A stretch of DNA of 64,000 nucleotides, taken from positions 124,001 through 188,000 of the forward strand of contig NZ_JAVHUY010000007.1 of the NCBI RefSeq assembly GCF_031085175.1, written 5' to 3'. This DNA comes from Phytohabitans maris. Its GTDB lineage: Bacteria > Actinomycetota > Actinomycetes > Mycobacteriales > Micromonosporaceae. Position numbers and translations under genes: made by a program. Every line of letters begins with the position of its first letter. The stretch's first letter is position 1. Shown piece after piece: positions 34,365 to 42,384 of the stretch. The notes under the pieces are model-generated. The model saw nothing but the letters and a program-made list of their open reading frames with translations. It made no database searches and was not told the DNA's origin.

Positions 34365-35727
34365 TACGGCAGTGGATTCCCCCCTCGTCCTCTTCATCGC
34401 GATGCCCGGAAGCGACATGGGCCCGCATGCCGCGTGGACCGATATCGAGGAGATCAAGCAGCACCTGTATATCCCCGTGGCGCGCGATCTGGGCGAACGG
34501 CTTGGCATCCACGTCGATCCGCGGATCGAGAAGGACAAGACCAGCCAAGGCATGATCCATCAGTCAATGTTCAACGAGGCACTTGAGGCACCGGTCTACA
34601 TCGCGGACCTTTCCGGAGCAAACCCAAACGTCTACCTCGAGCTTGGCGCCCGCTGGGCGCTTCGTGACAACGTAACGGTACTCACCTGCCAGGATCTGGT
34701 GCACGACATCAGGTTCAACGTCGCCGCCAACCGTGTCATTCGGTATGGCCGCGGGCCCTCGGAGATAGAGCTGAGTCGGCAGCAGATCGTCTCCGCGATT
34801 GTGGAAGGTCTGCGAAGCAAGCACACCGACAGTCCGGTCAGACAGAATGCGGCTGTGGTGAGCGTGAGTCGAATCGAGCTGTCCGACCTACGGTCGGAGG
34901 TGGCCAGACTCCGTCAAGAGCGCGGCGAGGAGCTCGTGGCTGCGGCGTTGAGGGCCGACCACGAGGAGCGGATCCGAATCCTGGGTATGGCGCTCGACAG
35001 CAATCCCGCCAACTATCGCGCGCATTTCCATCTCGGTGTCGCCATGCGGCTGCGGGGCGACTATGCGGGAGCGCTGGCGCACCTGCGGCGGGCGACCCGG
35101 TTCAACCCAGAAGACGCACGCAGTTGGCAGGAGCTCGGCGTCACCCAGAGCCAACACGGCGACCTGGATGACGCTATCGAGTCGTTAGAGCAGGCGCTGA
35201 CGTTCGATCCGACCTCCGCCGAGGCCTACTCCAACCTCGGGGGCGTCTACCGCCGCAAGAGCAGGTCCGAGGATCCGGCCGTGCCGCTCGACATGACAAC
35301 GCTCCGGCTGGCCCGCGACGCCTACCACAACGCGGCCAGAATCAACGCGCGAGACACCTATCCACTGCTAAACGTGGCCAAGATCGATCTGCTGCTGGCC
35401 GGGCAGGAGATCGTCCTCCAGCACAAAGCCCTCGACGCCTATCGGACGCTGGAGGATCTGGCGCGATACACCGCCCGGACCGAGGGCACCGACGACCCGT
35501 GGCGCTGGTTCGACCTGGCGGAGATCCTTGCGGTAAACGGAAAGCCGGAGGAGGCGGTCGACGCGCTGAGCCAGGGGTTCGCCCATCTGGAGGCGAGCTA
35601 CTGGGGGACCGCCGCCCTCTCCGCCAGCGCGCCGCTGCGCGACTTCATCGTGACCGCGGCACTGCCGGAAGACCGCGTCTCCTCGGTCAAGGCCATCCTG
35701 GAGGAGTACGAGGAACGGCTCGCCTAG
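34357..35727 (+). CDS. NDT/TIR-like effector domain fused to TPR repeats
   Basis: GTG 34357, eight bases after AAAGGAG and overlapping the SLOG gene, gives 456 residues. The N-terminal domain (about 8-160) begins PLVLFIAMPGSD and contains QGMIHQSMFNEALEAPVYIA followed by DLSGANPNVYLELGARWALR. This pattern, with a conserved acidic residue in YLELG, belongs to the nucleoside 2-deoxyribosyltransferase/TIR-like superfamily whose members cleave nucleosides or NAD. A short coiled coil (about 170-200, LSDLRSEVARLRQERGEEL) leads into TPRs (about 205-440, e.g. HFHLGVAMRLRGDYAGALAH, SWQELGVTQSQHGDLDDAIE). The C-terminus also reads as helical repeats. The likely role is sensing and effector function in the RyR/SLOG system; the enzymatic activity is unproven. 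Codon use looks less G/C-extreme than the flanking sugar genes. Confidence 0.8.
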   Translation: MDNTAVDSPLVLFIAMPGSDMGPHAAWTDIEEIKQHLYIPVARDLGERLGIHVDPRIEKDKTSQGMIHQSMFNEALEAPVYIADLSGANPNVYLELGARWALRDNVTVLTCQDLVHDIRFNVAANRVIRYGRGPSEIELSRQQIVSAIVEGLRSKHTDSPVRQNAAVVSVSRIELSDLRSEVARLRQERGEELVAAALRADHEERIRILGMALDSNPANYRAHFHLGVAMRLRGDYAGALAHLRRATRFNPEDARSWQELGVTQSQHGDLDDAIESLEQALTFDPTSAEAYSNLGGVYRRKSRSEDPAVPLDMTTLRLARDAYHNAARINARDTYPLLNVAKIDLLLAGQEIVLQHKALDAYRTLEDLARYTARTEGTDDPWRWFDLAEILAVNGKPEEAVDALSQGFAHLEASYWGTAALSASAPLRDFIVTAALPEDRVSSVKAILEEYEERLA

Positions 35728-35736
35728 CGCCCGCCT

Positions 35737-35790
35737 GTGATCAAAGCTCCCGTCAAGTCGTTCTAGCGACTTGACGGGAGCTTTGATCAC
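35737..35790. terminator. Perfect long palindrome, family A copy 2
   Basis: A flawless 24-base stem (35737-35760 with 35767-35790) encloses the loop TTCTAG. The outer sequence GTGATCAAAGCTCCC matches family A copy 1 at 6060. The palindrome covers the stop codon of the minus-strand CE7 gene and lies ten bases after the TPR gene, so it can terminate both. Confidence 0.9.
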
Positions 35791-36758
35791 TCCAGGTGGT
35801 AGCGGAGCCACCGGAGCTGGCGGCGTACGTGCACGGCCTCACCGCCCTCGTGGTGGTTGAACGGGTAGGCGTAGAGCACCCGGTCGTCGGCGCCGTACTG
35901 GTTGTACGCGGCGTACACCGTGCTCGGCGGGCAGACCGTGTCGCGCAGCCCCACCCCGAAGTGCGCGGGGGCGCCGGCGCGGCGGGCGAAGGCCACACCG
36001 TCCATGTAGGACAGCGTGCGCCGGGCCGCCTCCTCGGCCTCGCGGTGCACGGCCAGAAACGTGACGATCTCGCCGTACGGCTCGGCGTCGGTGATGTCGA
36101 TCGCGCGCTGGACGTGGCACATGAACGGCGCGGTGGTGAGCAGCGCGGCGAGGTCGGGCACCAGCCCGGCGACGGCCAGCGCGAGCCCGCCGCCCTGGCT
36201 GTTGCCGGCGACGACGACCCGCGCCGGGTCGACGCCGGGCAGCGCGCGGACCGCCTCCACGGCGCGTACCCCGTCCGTGATGAGCCGCCGGTAGTAGTAG
36301 TCGTGCGGGTCGAGGATGCCGCGGGTGACCGGCCCGGGCCCGCCCAGCGCGACGCCGTGCGGATCCGGGGTGTCGCCGCCGGTGCCGTACTGCCCGCCCT
36401 GCCCGCGGGAGTCCATGAGCAGGTGGGCGTAGCCGGCCACCGGCCAGGTGAGCCGCTCGTGCGGCAGCCCGCGCCCCCGGCCGTACCCCAGGAACTCCAC
36501 CACCGCCGGGATCGGACCGTCCACACCGGCCGGTCGGGTGTACCAGGCCCGGACCGGATCGCCGCCGTACCCGGCGAACGTGACGTCCCACGTCTCCACA
36601 AGCGACAGTTCGTTCCGGTACGGCTGGACGTCGACGAGGATCGGCTTCGCGGCCGCCGACTCCACAGTGGAACGCCAGAAGGCGTCGAAGTCGAGCGGCT
36701 CCCGCACGTCCGGCGCGTACCGCTCGAGCTGGTCCAGGGGAAGGTCGAAGAGCGCCAT
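35787..36758 (-). CDS. CE7-family acetylxylan esterase/cephalosporin-C deacetylase
   Basis: A 323-residue alpha/beta hydrolase that removes acetyl groups from xylo-oligosaccharides inside the cell. The family opening MALFDLPLDQLERYAPDVRE is present, then the CE7 signature DSRGQGGQYGTGGDTPDPHG. The catalytic residues are Ser in VVVAGNSQGGGLALA, Asp in VGLRDTVCPPST and His in YPFNHHEGGE. There is no signal peptide, fitting a cytosolic hexamer. ATG 36758 shares one base with the LacI gene stop, so the two are co-translated. The gene serves the xylan locus transcribed divergently next door. Confidence 0.94.
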   Translation of the reverse strand: MALFDLPLDQLERYAPDVREPLDFDAFWRSTVESAAAKPILVDVQPYRNELSLVETWDVTFAGYGGDPVRAWYTRPAGVDGPIPAVVEFLGYGRGRGLPHERLTWPVAGYAHLLMDSRGQGGQYGTGGDTPDPHGVALGGPGPVTRGILDPHDYYYRRLITDGVRAVEAVRALPGVDPARVVVAGNSQGGGLALAVAGLVPDLAALLTTAPFMCHVQRAIDITDAEPYGEIVTFLAVHREAEEAARRTLSYMDGVAFARRAGAPAHFGVGLRDTVCPPSTVYAAYNQYGADDRVLYAYPFNHHEGGEAVHVRRQLRWLRYHLE

Positions 36759-37795
36759 CAGGCCACCCCGGACAGCGGAGCCGTGCTCTCCCGCACGATC
36801 AGCTCCGTCACCAGGTCGATCCGGCTGGTGGCCAGCTCCTCCCCGCGGGCCAGGTCGAGCAGCATCCGGGTAGCGGTGCCGGCCATGTCGCGCAGCGGCT
36901 GGTTGACCGTGGTGAGCGCCGGGCCGATCCAGGTGGCGACCGGCAGGTTGTCGTAGCCGACCACGGAGAGGTCGCGGGGCACGTCGAGGCCGAGCTGGCG
37001 GGCCGCCCGCATAACGCCCATCGCCTGGATGTCCGAGCCGGCGAAGATGGCCGTCGGGCGGTCGGGACGCTGGAGCAGCTCCAGACCGTGGTCGTTGCCG
37101 CTGTGCGCGGCGAAGTTGCCGTACCGCACCAGCTGCGGATCGACGGGTACGCCGGCCTCGTCGTGCGCCGAACGGAAGCCGGCCACCCGGGCCCGGCTGC
37201 ACAACACGTCCTCCGGGCCGGAGATCACCGCGATCCGGCGATGGCCCAGCTCCAGCAGGTGGCGGGCGGCGAGCAGGCCGCCGTTCCAGTTGTTGGAGCC
37301 GACCGTGGGCACCGACGCGGACGTCGCGCTGTCGGTGTCGATGACGACGAACGGGATCCGCTGCCGCTGCAGCTGGCGCTGCTGGGCCTGGGCGAGGTGG
37401 CAGAGCACGAGGAGCACGCCGAGCGGACGCCGCCCGTACACGGTGTCCAGCCACTGCTGCGACGGGCTGTGCGCGCCGTCGAGCTGGGAGAGCACGATGT
37501 CGACCTTGGCGCTGGCGGTCACCGTCTCCACGCCCTTGATGATCTCCATGGCCCACGCGGTGTCGAACTCGTGGAAGACCAGGTCGATCTGCTGGGCAGT
37601 GGTCGACTGGCGGTTGGCGCGGCGGCGGTAGCGGTGGCGCTCCAGGCTCTCCTCGACCCGCGCGCGGGTCTCCGGCGCGACGTCCGCGCGCCCGTTGAGG
37701 ACCTTGGACACGGTCGTGACGGAGACGCCGACCTCATCGGCGATCGTCGCGATCGTGGCGGATCCGGGCTTGGCGACCGGAGGAGGAACCGTCAT
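36758..37795 (-). CDS. LacI-family transcriptional regulator of the xylan locus
   Basis: A 345-residue repressor. The N-terminal HTH is ATIATIADEVGVSVTTVSKV, then LNGRADVAPETRARVEES (about 14-60). The hinge and periplasmic-binding-like sensor domain (about 70-340) includes IVLSQLDGAHSPSQQWLD, HRRIAVISGPEDVL, TAIFAGSDIQAMGVMRAA and DLSVVGYDNLPVATWIGPALT. It is divergent from GH3 and coupled to the CE7 esterase. Palindromes of LacI type lie upstream of GH3 (37998) and of the GH67 gene (50251), suggesting it controls both. The inducer is presumably a xylo-oligosaccharide or aldouronate. The ribosome site before ATG 37795 is weak. Confidence 0.93.
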   Translation of the reverse strand: MTVPPPVAKPGSATIATIADEVGVSVTTVSKVLNGRADVAPETRARVEESLERHRYRRRANRQSTTAQQIDLVFHEFDTAWAMEIIKGVETVTASAKVDIVLSQLDGAHSPSQQWLDTVYGRRPLGVLLVLCHLAQAQQRQLQRQRIPFVVIDTDSATSASVPTVGSNNWNGGLLAARHLLELGHRRIAVISGPEDVLCSRARVAGFRSAHDEAGVPVDPQLVRYGNFAAHSGNDHGLELLQRPDRPTAIFAGSDIQAMGVMRAARQLGLDVPRDLSVVGYDNLPVATWIGPALTTVNQPLRDMAGTATRMLLDLARGEELATSRIDLVTELIVRESTAPLSGVA

Positions 37796-37943
37796 CGAAA
37801 ACTCACGCAGCCCACTCGGAAGTTTCGGCAATTCTTCGCCGTGGACGACCCGATCTAGGCCAGCCTCGCCAAGAACGGGGGCAGCCGCGCCCAGGCATGA
37901 CGCACAGGACGATAACACCTACTGAGCATCGCAATCGAGCCTC

Positions 37944-37973
37944 TTGACATCGATCGCAGACGACGCCTATGTT
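37944..37973 (+). promoter_or_regulatory. Promoter of the GH3-permease operon
   Basis: A consensus -35 TTGACA (37944-37949) is followed after 18 bases by TATGTT (37968-37973), a reasonable -10. The predicted start of transcription near 37980 lies just before the LacI-type palindrome at 37998 and about 75 bases ahead of the GH3 ATG. Confidence 0.65.
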
Positions 37974-37997
37974 GCCGCCATATGTAACGAGGTTGTT

Positions 37998-38011
37998 GCG
38001 GAAATTTTCGC
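37998..38011. promoter_or_regulatory. LacI-type operator upstream of GH3
   Basis: GCGGAAATTTTCGC is a 14-base palindrome with one mismatch centred on AAATTT. It lies just downstream of the predicted promoter, a roadblock position. It resembles CCGTAAATTTACCG at 50251 upstream of the alpha-glucuronidase gene. Confidence 0.6.
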
Positions 38012-38053
38012 GCAGCCGAGCCCCGGAGGGCACCGTTCGATCGAAGGGGTGGC

Positions 38054-40438
38054 ATGGCAGGTCAGGTACCGGTCGGGACGGACTTCGCACCCGCGCGCTG
38101 GCGCGACCCGAAGCTGCCGCCGACCGAGCGCGCCGAGGTACTCCTGCCGCTCATGACGCTGGAGGAAAAGATCGCCCAGCTCGTCGGCGTCTGGGTGGGC
38201 GCCGACGCCGAGGGCGGTGGGGTGGCTCCGCACCAGGCCGACATGATGGGCGGCGCGCCGTGGAGCGAGGTCATCCAGCACGGGCTGGGCCAGCTCACCC
38301 GGCCGTTCGGCACCGCGCCGGTCGACCCGGCGCTGGGCGCCCGCTCGCTGGCGGTCTCCCAGGCCGAGATCGCGGCCGCGAGCCGTTTCGGCATCCCGGC
38401 GCAGGTGCACGAGGAGTGCCTCACCGGCTTCGCCACCTGGCGCGCGACGGCGTACCCGACGCCGCTGTGCTGGGGGGCCGCGTTCGACCCGGGCCTGGTC
38501 GAGGAGATGGCCGGGCACATCGGCCGGTCGATGCGGGCGGCCGGCGTGCACCAGGGGCTCGCGCCGGTGGTGGACGTGACCCGCGACTACCGCTGGGGCC
38601 GCACCGAGGAGACCATCGGCGAGGACCCGTACCTGGTCGGCACCGTCGGCGCGGCGTACGTGCGCGGTCTGGAGGACGCCGGCGTCGTCGCCACGCTCAA
38701 GCACTTCGCCGGCTACTCGGCCTCCCGCGGCGGCCGCAACCACGGGCCGGTGTCGATGGGGCGCCGGGAGCTGGCCGACATCGTGCTCCCCCCGTTCGAG
38801 ATGGCGCTGCGCCTGGGCGGCGCCCGTTCGGTGATGAACTCCTACGCCGAGATCGACGGCGTCCCGGCCGCGGCCGACGAGGCCCTGCTGACCGGCCTGC
38901 TGCGCGAGGAGTGGGGCTTCACCGGCACGGTCGTCTCCGACTACTTCGCGGTGAAGTTCCTGCTGACGCTGCACGCCGTCGCCGCCGACCCGGTCCACGC
39001 CGCCGCGCTCGCCCTGCGCGCCGGCATCGACGTCGAGCTGCCCACGGTCGACGCGTTCGGCCCCGCGCTGGTCGACGCGGTCAGCTCCGGCGCGGTGGAC
39101 GAGGCGCTGGTCGACCGCGCGGTGCGCCGCGTGCTGGCCCAGAAGGCCGAGCTCGGCCTGCTCGACGAAGACTGGCAGCCGCTGCCCGACGGCGTCGACG
39201 AGCTGCGGTTCGACGACGAGACCGGCCGCGACATCGCGCTGCGCCTGGCCCGCCAGTCGATCGTCCTGCTGCGTAACGGCGACGGCCTGCTGCCGCTCGC
39301 GCCCGGCGCGCGGGTGGCGCTGGTCGGCCCGGTCGCCGACGACCCGCTGGCGATGCTCGGCTGCTACGCGTTCCCGACCCACGTGGGCGTGCGGCACCCG
39401 GAGCACGAGGTCGGCGTGGAGATCCCCACGCTGCGGGAGGCCCTGGAGCGGCTGCGCCCCGGCCTCACGTACGTGCCGGGCTGCGCGATCACCGGCGACG
39501 ACATCACCGGCATCGCCGGTGCGGCCACGGCCGCGGCGGAGAGCGACGTCTGCGTGGTCGCCGTCGGCGACCGCGCCGGCCTGTTCGGGCGGGGCACGTC
39601 GGGCGAGGGCTGCGACGCCGCCGACCTGCGCCTTCCGGGGGTCCAGGCAGAGCTGGTACGCGCGGTGCTGGCCACCGGCACGCCCGTGGTGCTGGTGCTG
39701 CTCTCCGGCCGCCCGTACGCGATCGGCGACGAGTTCGACACCGCCTCGGCCATCGTGCAGGCCTTCTTCCCGGGGCAGCGGGGCGCGGAGGCGCTCGCGG
39801 AGGTGCTCACCGGCGCGGTCAACCCGTCCGGGCGGCTGCCGGTCGGCATCCCGCGCGACGCGGGCGGTCTCCCCACCACCTATCTCGCGCCGCCGCTCGG
39901 CCGCCGCACCCAGGTGTCCTCAGTGGACCCGACACCGGCGTTCCCGTTCGGGCACGGCCTCAGCTACACGTCGTTCGAGTGGTGCGACGCGGCCGGCGAC
40001 GCCGAGTGGCCGGTCGACGGCGAAGCGACCGTGCAGCTGACCGTCCGCAACACCGGCACGCGGGCCGGCGCCGAGGTGGTCCAGCTCTACCTGCACGACC
40101 CGGTCGCCCAGGTCACCCGGCCGGTGATCCGCCTCGTGGGATACGCCCGGGTGCCGCTGGCGCCGGGCGAGACCGCGCGGGTGACGTTCACCGTCCCCGC
40201 CGACGTCGCCGCCTTCACCGGGCTGCACGGCCGGCGCGTGGTCGAGCCCGGCGACGTGGAGCTCCGCTTCGGCCGCTCGGCCGGCGACCTGGTGGCCGCG
40301 GTGCCCCTGCGCCTGACCGGTGCCGAGCGCGAGGTCGGCCACGAGCGCCGCTTCCAGGCCCTGGCGCGGGTCGACCGCGCCGCGCCGGTACCGCAGCACG
40401 CCGTTCGGGAGGGACTCGGCCGGGAGGGCACCGCATGA
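38054..40438 (+). CDS. Glycoside hydrolase family 3 (beta-xylosidase/beta-glucosidase type)
   Basis: The 794-residue protein has an (alpha/beta)8 domain, an alpha/beta sandwich and a C-terminal Fn3-like domain (from about 670, WPVDGEATVQLTVRNTG). The substrate-binding KHF motif is at 216-218 (TLKHFAGYSASRGGRN). The nucleophile is D296 in GFTGTVVSDYFAV. GDRAGLFGRGTSGEGCDAAD lies in domain 2, where the acid/base is supplied. There is no signal peptide, so it acts on imported oligosaccharides. ATG 38054 follows GAAGGGG. The stop overlaps the first permease start (ATGA). Context (GH39, GH67, CE7) favours xylo-oligosaccharides over cello-oligosaccharides, but this is inference. Confidence 0.93.
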   Translation: MAGQVPVGTDFAPARWRDPKLPPTERAEVLLPLMTLEEKIAQLVGVWVGADAEGGGVAPHQADMMGGAPWSEVIQHGLGQLTRPFGTAPVDPALGARSLAVSQAEIAAASRFGIPAQVHEECLTGFATWRATAYPTPLCWGAAFDPGLVEEMAGHIGRSMRAAGVHQGLAPVVDVTRDYRWGRTEETIGEDPYLVGTVGAAYVRGLEDAGVVATLKHFAGYSASRGGRNHGPVSMGRRELADIVLPPFEMALRLGGARSVMNSYAEIDGVPAAADEALLTGLLREEWGFTGTVVSDYFAVKFLLTLHAVAADPVHAAALALRAGIDVELPTVDAFGPALVDAVSSGAVDEALVDRAVRRVLAQKAELGLLDEDWQPLPDGVDELRFDDETGRDIALRLARQSIVLLRNGDGLLPLAPGARVALVGPVADDPLAMLGCYAFPTHVGVRHPEHEVGVEIPTLREALERLRPGLTYVPGCAITGDDITGIAGAATAAAESDVCVVAVGDRAGLFGRGTSGEGCDAADLRLPGVQAELVRAVLATGTPVVLVLLSGRPYAIGDEFDTASAIVQAFFPGQRGAEALAEVLTGAVNPSGRLPVGIPRDAGGLPTTYLAPPLGRRTQVSSVDPTPAFPFGHGLSYTSFEWCDAAGDAEWPVDGEATVQLTVRNTGTRAGAEVVQLYLHDPVAQVTRPVIRLVGYARVPLAPGETARVTFTVPADVAAFTGLHGRRVVEPGDVELRFGRSAGDLVAAVPLRLTGAEREVGHERRFQALARVDRAAPVPQHAVREGLGREGTA

Positions 40439-41424
40439 GTACACCGAAAATATTGGATCCCCCACCGACGACGTTGGCGCAGCCGCCGCTCCCGCCGGTG
40501 ACCCGCAAGGTGCGCAAGGGGCGGCAGAGCTGGCGCCGGGCGTTCCGCCGGGACTGGCAGCTCTACTCGCTGGCCCTGCTGCCGCTGGTGTTCTTCGTGG
40601 TCTTCCGATACCTGCCGATGATCGGCAACGTCATCGCGTTCCGGCGGTTCCGCCCCGGCGGCAGCATCTTCGGCGAGTACTGGGTCGGGCTCCGCTACGT
40701 GAAGATGTTCCTGAGCGACCCGACCTTTTGGGACGTCTTCACCAACACGCTGATCCTGGGCGGGCTGACCCTCCTCGTCTGCTTTCCGCTGCCGATCGTG
40801 CTCGCGCTGCTGCTCAACGAGGTCCGCACCCGCTACCTCAAGCGCTTCGTCCAGTCGGTGTCGTACCTGCCGCACTTCCTCTCCATCGTGATCGTCGCCG
40901 GCATGATCATGCAGATGCTGTCGGTCGACGGCGTGGTCAACCAGCTCGTGAACGCGCTCGGCGGGGAGCCCAGCGCGTTCCTGCAAAAGCCCGAGTGGTT
41001 CCGCACCATCTACGTCTCGTCGGAGGCGTGGCAGACCGTCGGCTGGGGCACGATCCTCTACCTCGCCGCGCTCACCACCATCGACCAGGACCTGTACGAG
41101 GCGGCGCGGATCGACGGCGCCAACCGGTGGCGGCAGACCTGGCACGTGACGCTGCCCGGCATCCGGCCGACGATGATGACGCTGCTGATCCTCAACATCG
41201 GCACGTTCATGGCGGTCGGCTTCGAGAAGATCCTGCTGATCTACAACCCGCTGACCTACGAGACCGCGGACGTCATCTCCACGTACGTGTACCGGGTCGG
41301 CATCGTCTCCGGCAACCTCAGCTACGCCGCCGCCATCGGGCTCTTCGAGTCCGTCATCGGGCTGGTGCTCGTGCTGTCGGCGAACTTCATCTCCCGTCGC
41401 ACAGTGGGGACGAGCCTGTGGTGA
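40435..41424 (+). CDS. ABC sugar transporter permease, LplB/YteP type
   Basis: A 329-residue inner-membrane permease with six predicted helices after a basic cytoplasmic N-terminus. The first helix is YSLALLPLVFFVVFRYLPMI. The EAA loop reads YEAARIDGANRWRQTWHVTLPG. The RxFRPGG segment and NALGG periplasmic loop are typical of the polysaccharide/oligosaccharide LplB-YteP group, which imports aldouronates and similar oligomers. It overlaps GH3 by four bases. No ATPase gene is present, so a shared MsiK-type ATPase encoded elsewhere is expected. Confidence 0.94.
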   Translation: MSTPKILDPPPTTLAQPPLPPVTRKVRKGRQSWRRAFRRDWQLYSLALLPLVFFVVFRYLPMIGNVIAFRRFRPGGSIFGEYWVGLRYVKMFLSDPTFWDVFTNTLILGGLTLLVCFPLPIVLALLLNEVRTRYLKRFVQSVSYLPHFLSIVIVAGMIMQMLSVDGVVNQLVNALGGEPSAFLQKPEWFRTIYVSSEAWQTVGWGTILYLAALTTIDQDLYEAARIDGANRWRQTWHVTLPGIRPTMMTLLILNIGTFMAVGFEKILLIYNPLTYETADVISTYVYRVGIVSGNLSYAAAIGLFESVIGLVLVLSANFISRRTVGTSLW

Positions 41425-42338
41425 CCCTCGACGCGCTCCGGCGGCCCACCCGGCGAAAGCCGGGAATCCGGCCCACCCGCGGCTACCGCGCCTTCCAGGT
41501 GGTCAACGCCATCGTCCTGACCGGCGTGGTGGTCGTGACGCTCTACCCGTTCATCAACATCGTGGCCCGCTCGATGAGCGACCAGGCCAGCATCATCTCC
41601 GGCGAGGTTAACCTGCTGCCGAAGGGGTTCAACGTCACCTCGTACGAGCACGTGATGTCCGACTCGATGTTCTGGAGGAACTACCGCAACACCGTCTACT
41701 ACACGTTCGTCGCCACCAGCGTCGCCCTGATCCTGACGACCACGTACGCCTACGTCCTGTCCAAGAAACACCTCAAGGGCCGGACGTTCCTGGTCGCCGT
41801 CGCGGTGTTCACGATGTTCTTCAACGGCGGCCTGATCCCCAACTACGTCCTGGTGACCAGCCTCGGCCTGAAGAACTCGGTCTGGGCCATCGCCCTGCCG
41901 AACGCCATCAGTGTCTTCAACCTCCTCGTCATGAAGGCGTTCTTCGAAAGCCTGCCGACCGACCTGGAGGAGGCGGCGGCCGTCGACGGCCTCAGTACCT
42001 ACGGGATCCTGCTCCGGATCGTGCTGCCGCTGTCGAAGGCGATCGTCGCCACGATGGTGCTTTTCTACGCGGTCTCCTTCTGGAACTCCTGGTTTTCCGC
42101 GTTCCTCTACATGGACCGGCAGGAGCTCTTCCCGGTCACCGTCTACTTGCGAAACCTCATCGCCGGCTCGACCGGTGCCGAGTTCGCCGGCGCGATCGCC
42201 GAAACGGACGAGGCGCAGGTCGACGCCACCATCAAGTCCGTCACGATCGTGCTCACCACGCTGCCAATCCTGACGGTCTATCCCTTCATCCAGCGGTACT
42301 TCGTCTCCGGCATCATGCTCGGCGCCGTGAAGGGCTAG
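41418..42338 (+). CDS. ABC sugar transporter permease, LplC/YtcP type
   Basis: The second permease of the importer, 306 residues from GTG 41418 (GTG 41421 is possible). Six helices begin with VVNAIVLTGVVVVTLYPFIN. The EAA loop is EEAAAVDGLSTYGILLRIVLP. The C-terminus ends FIQRYFVSGIMLGAVKG, a strongly conserved tail in this CUT1 branch. It overlaps the first permease by seven bases. The solute-binding protein follows after 46 bases with its own ribosome site. With LplB and the lipoprotein it forms the oligosaccharide uptake system of the xylan locus. Confidence 0.94.
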   Translation: MVTLDALRRPTRRKPGIRPTRGYRAFQVVNAIVLTGVVVVTLYPFINIVARSMSDQASIISGEVNLLPKGFNVTSYEHVMSDSMFWRNYRNTVYYTFVATSVALILTTTYAYVLSKKHLKGRTFLVAVAVFTMFFNGGLIPNYVLVTSLGLKNSVWAIALPNAISVFNLLVMKAFFESLPTDLEEAAAVDGLSTYGILLRIVLPLSKAIVATMVLFYAVSFWNSWFSAFLYMDRQELFPVTVYLRNLIAGSTGAEFAGAIAETDEAQVDATIKSVTIVLTTLPILTVYPFIQRYFVSGIMLGAVKG

Positions 42339-42384
42339 CCGTCCGCTTCATTCGAAGTATTGACTGTCTAGAAAGGACGGTGCG

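Noticed and set aside
36758-37795. This LacI protein being CebR itself
   Set aside because: It sits in a xylan locus and the palindromes near it have an AAATTT core, unlike the GGGAGCGCTCCC box at the endoglucanase gene.
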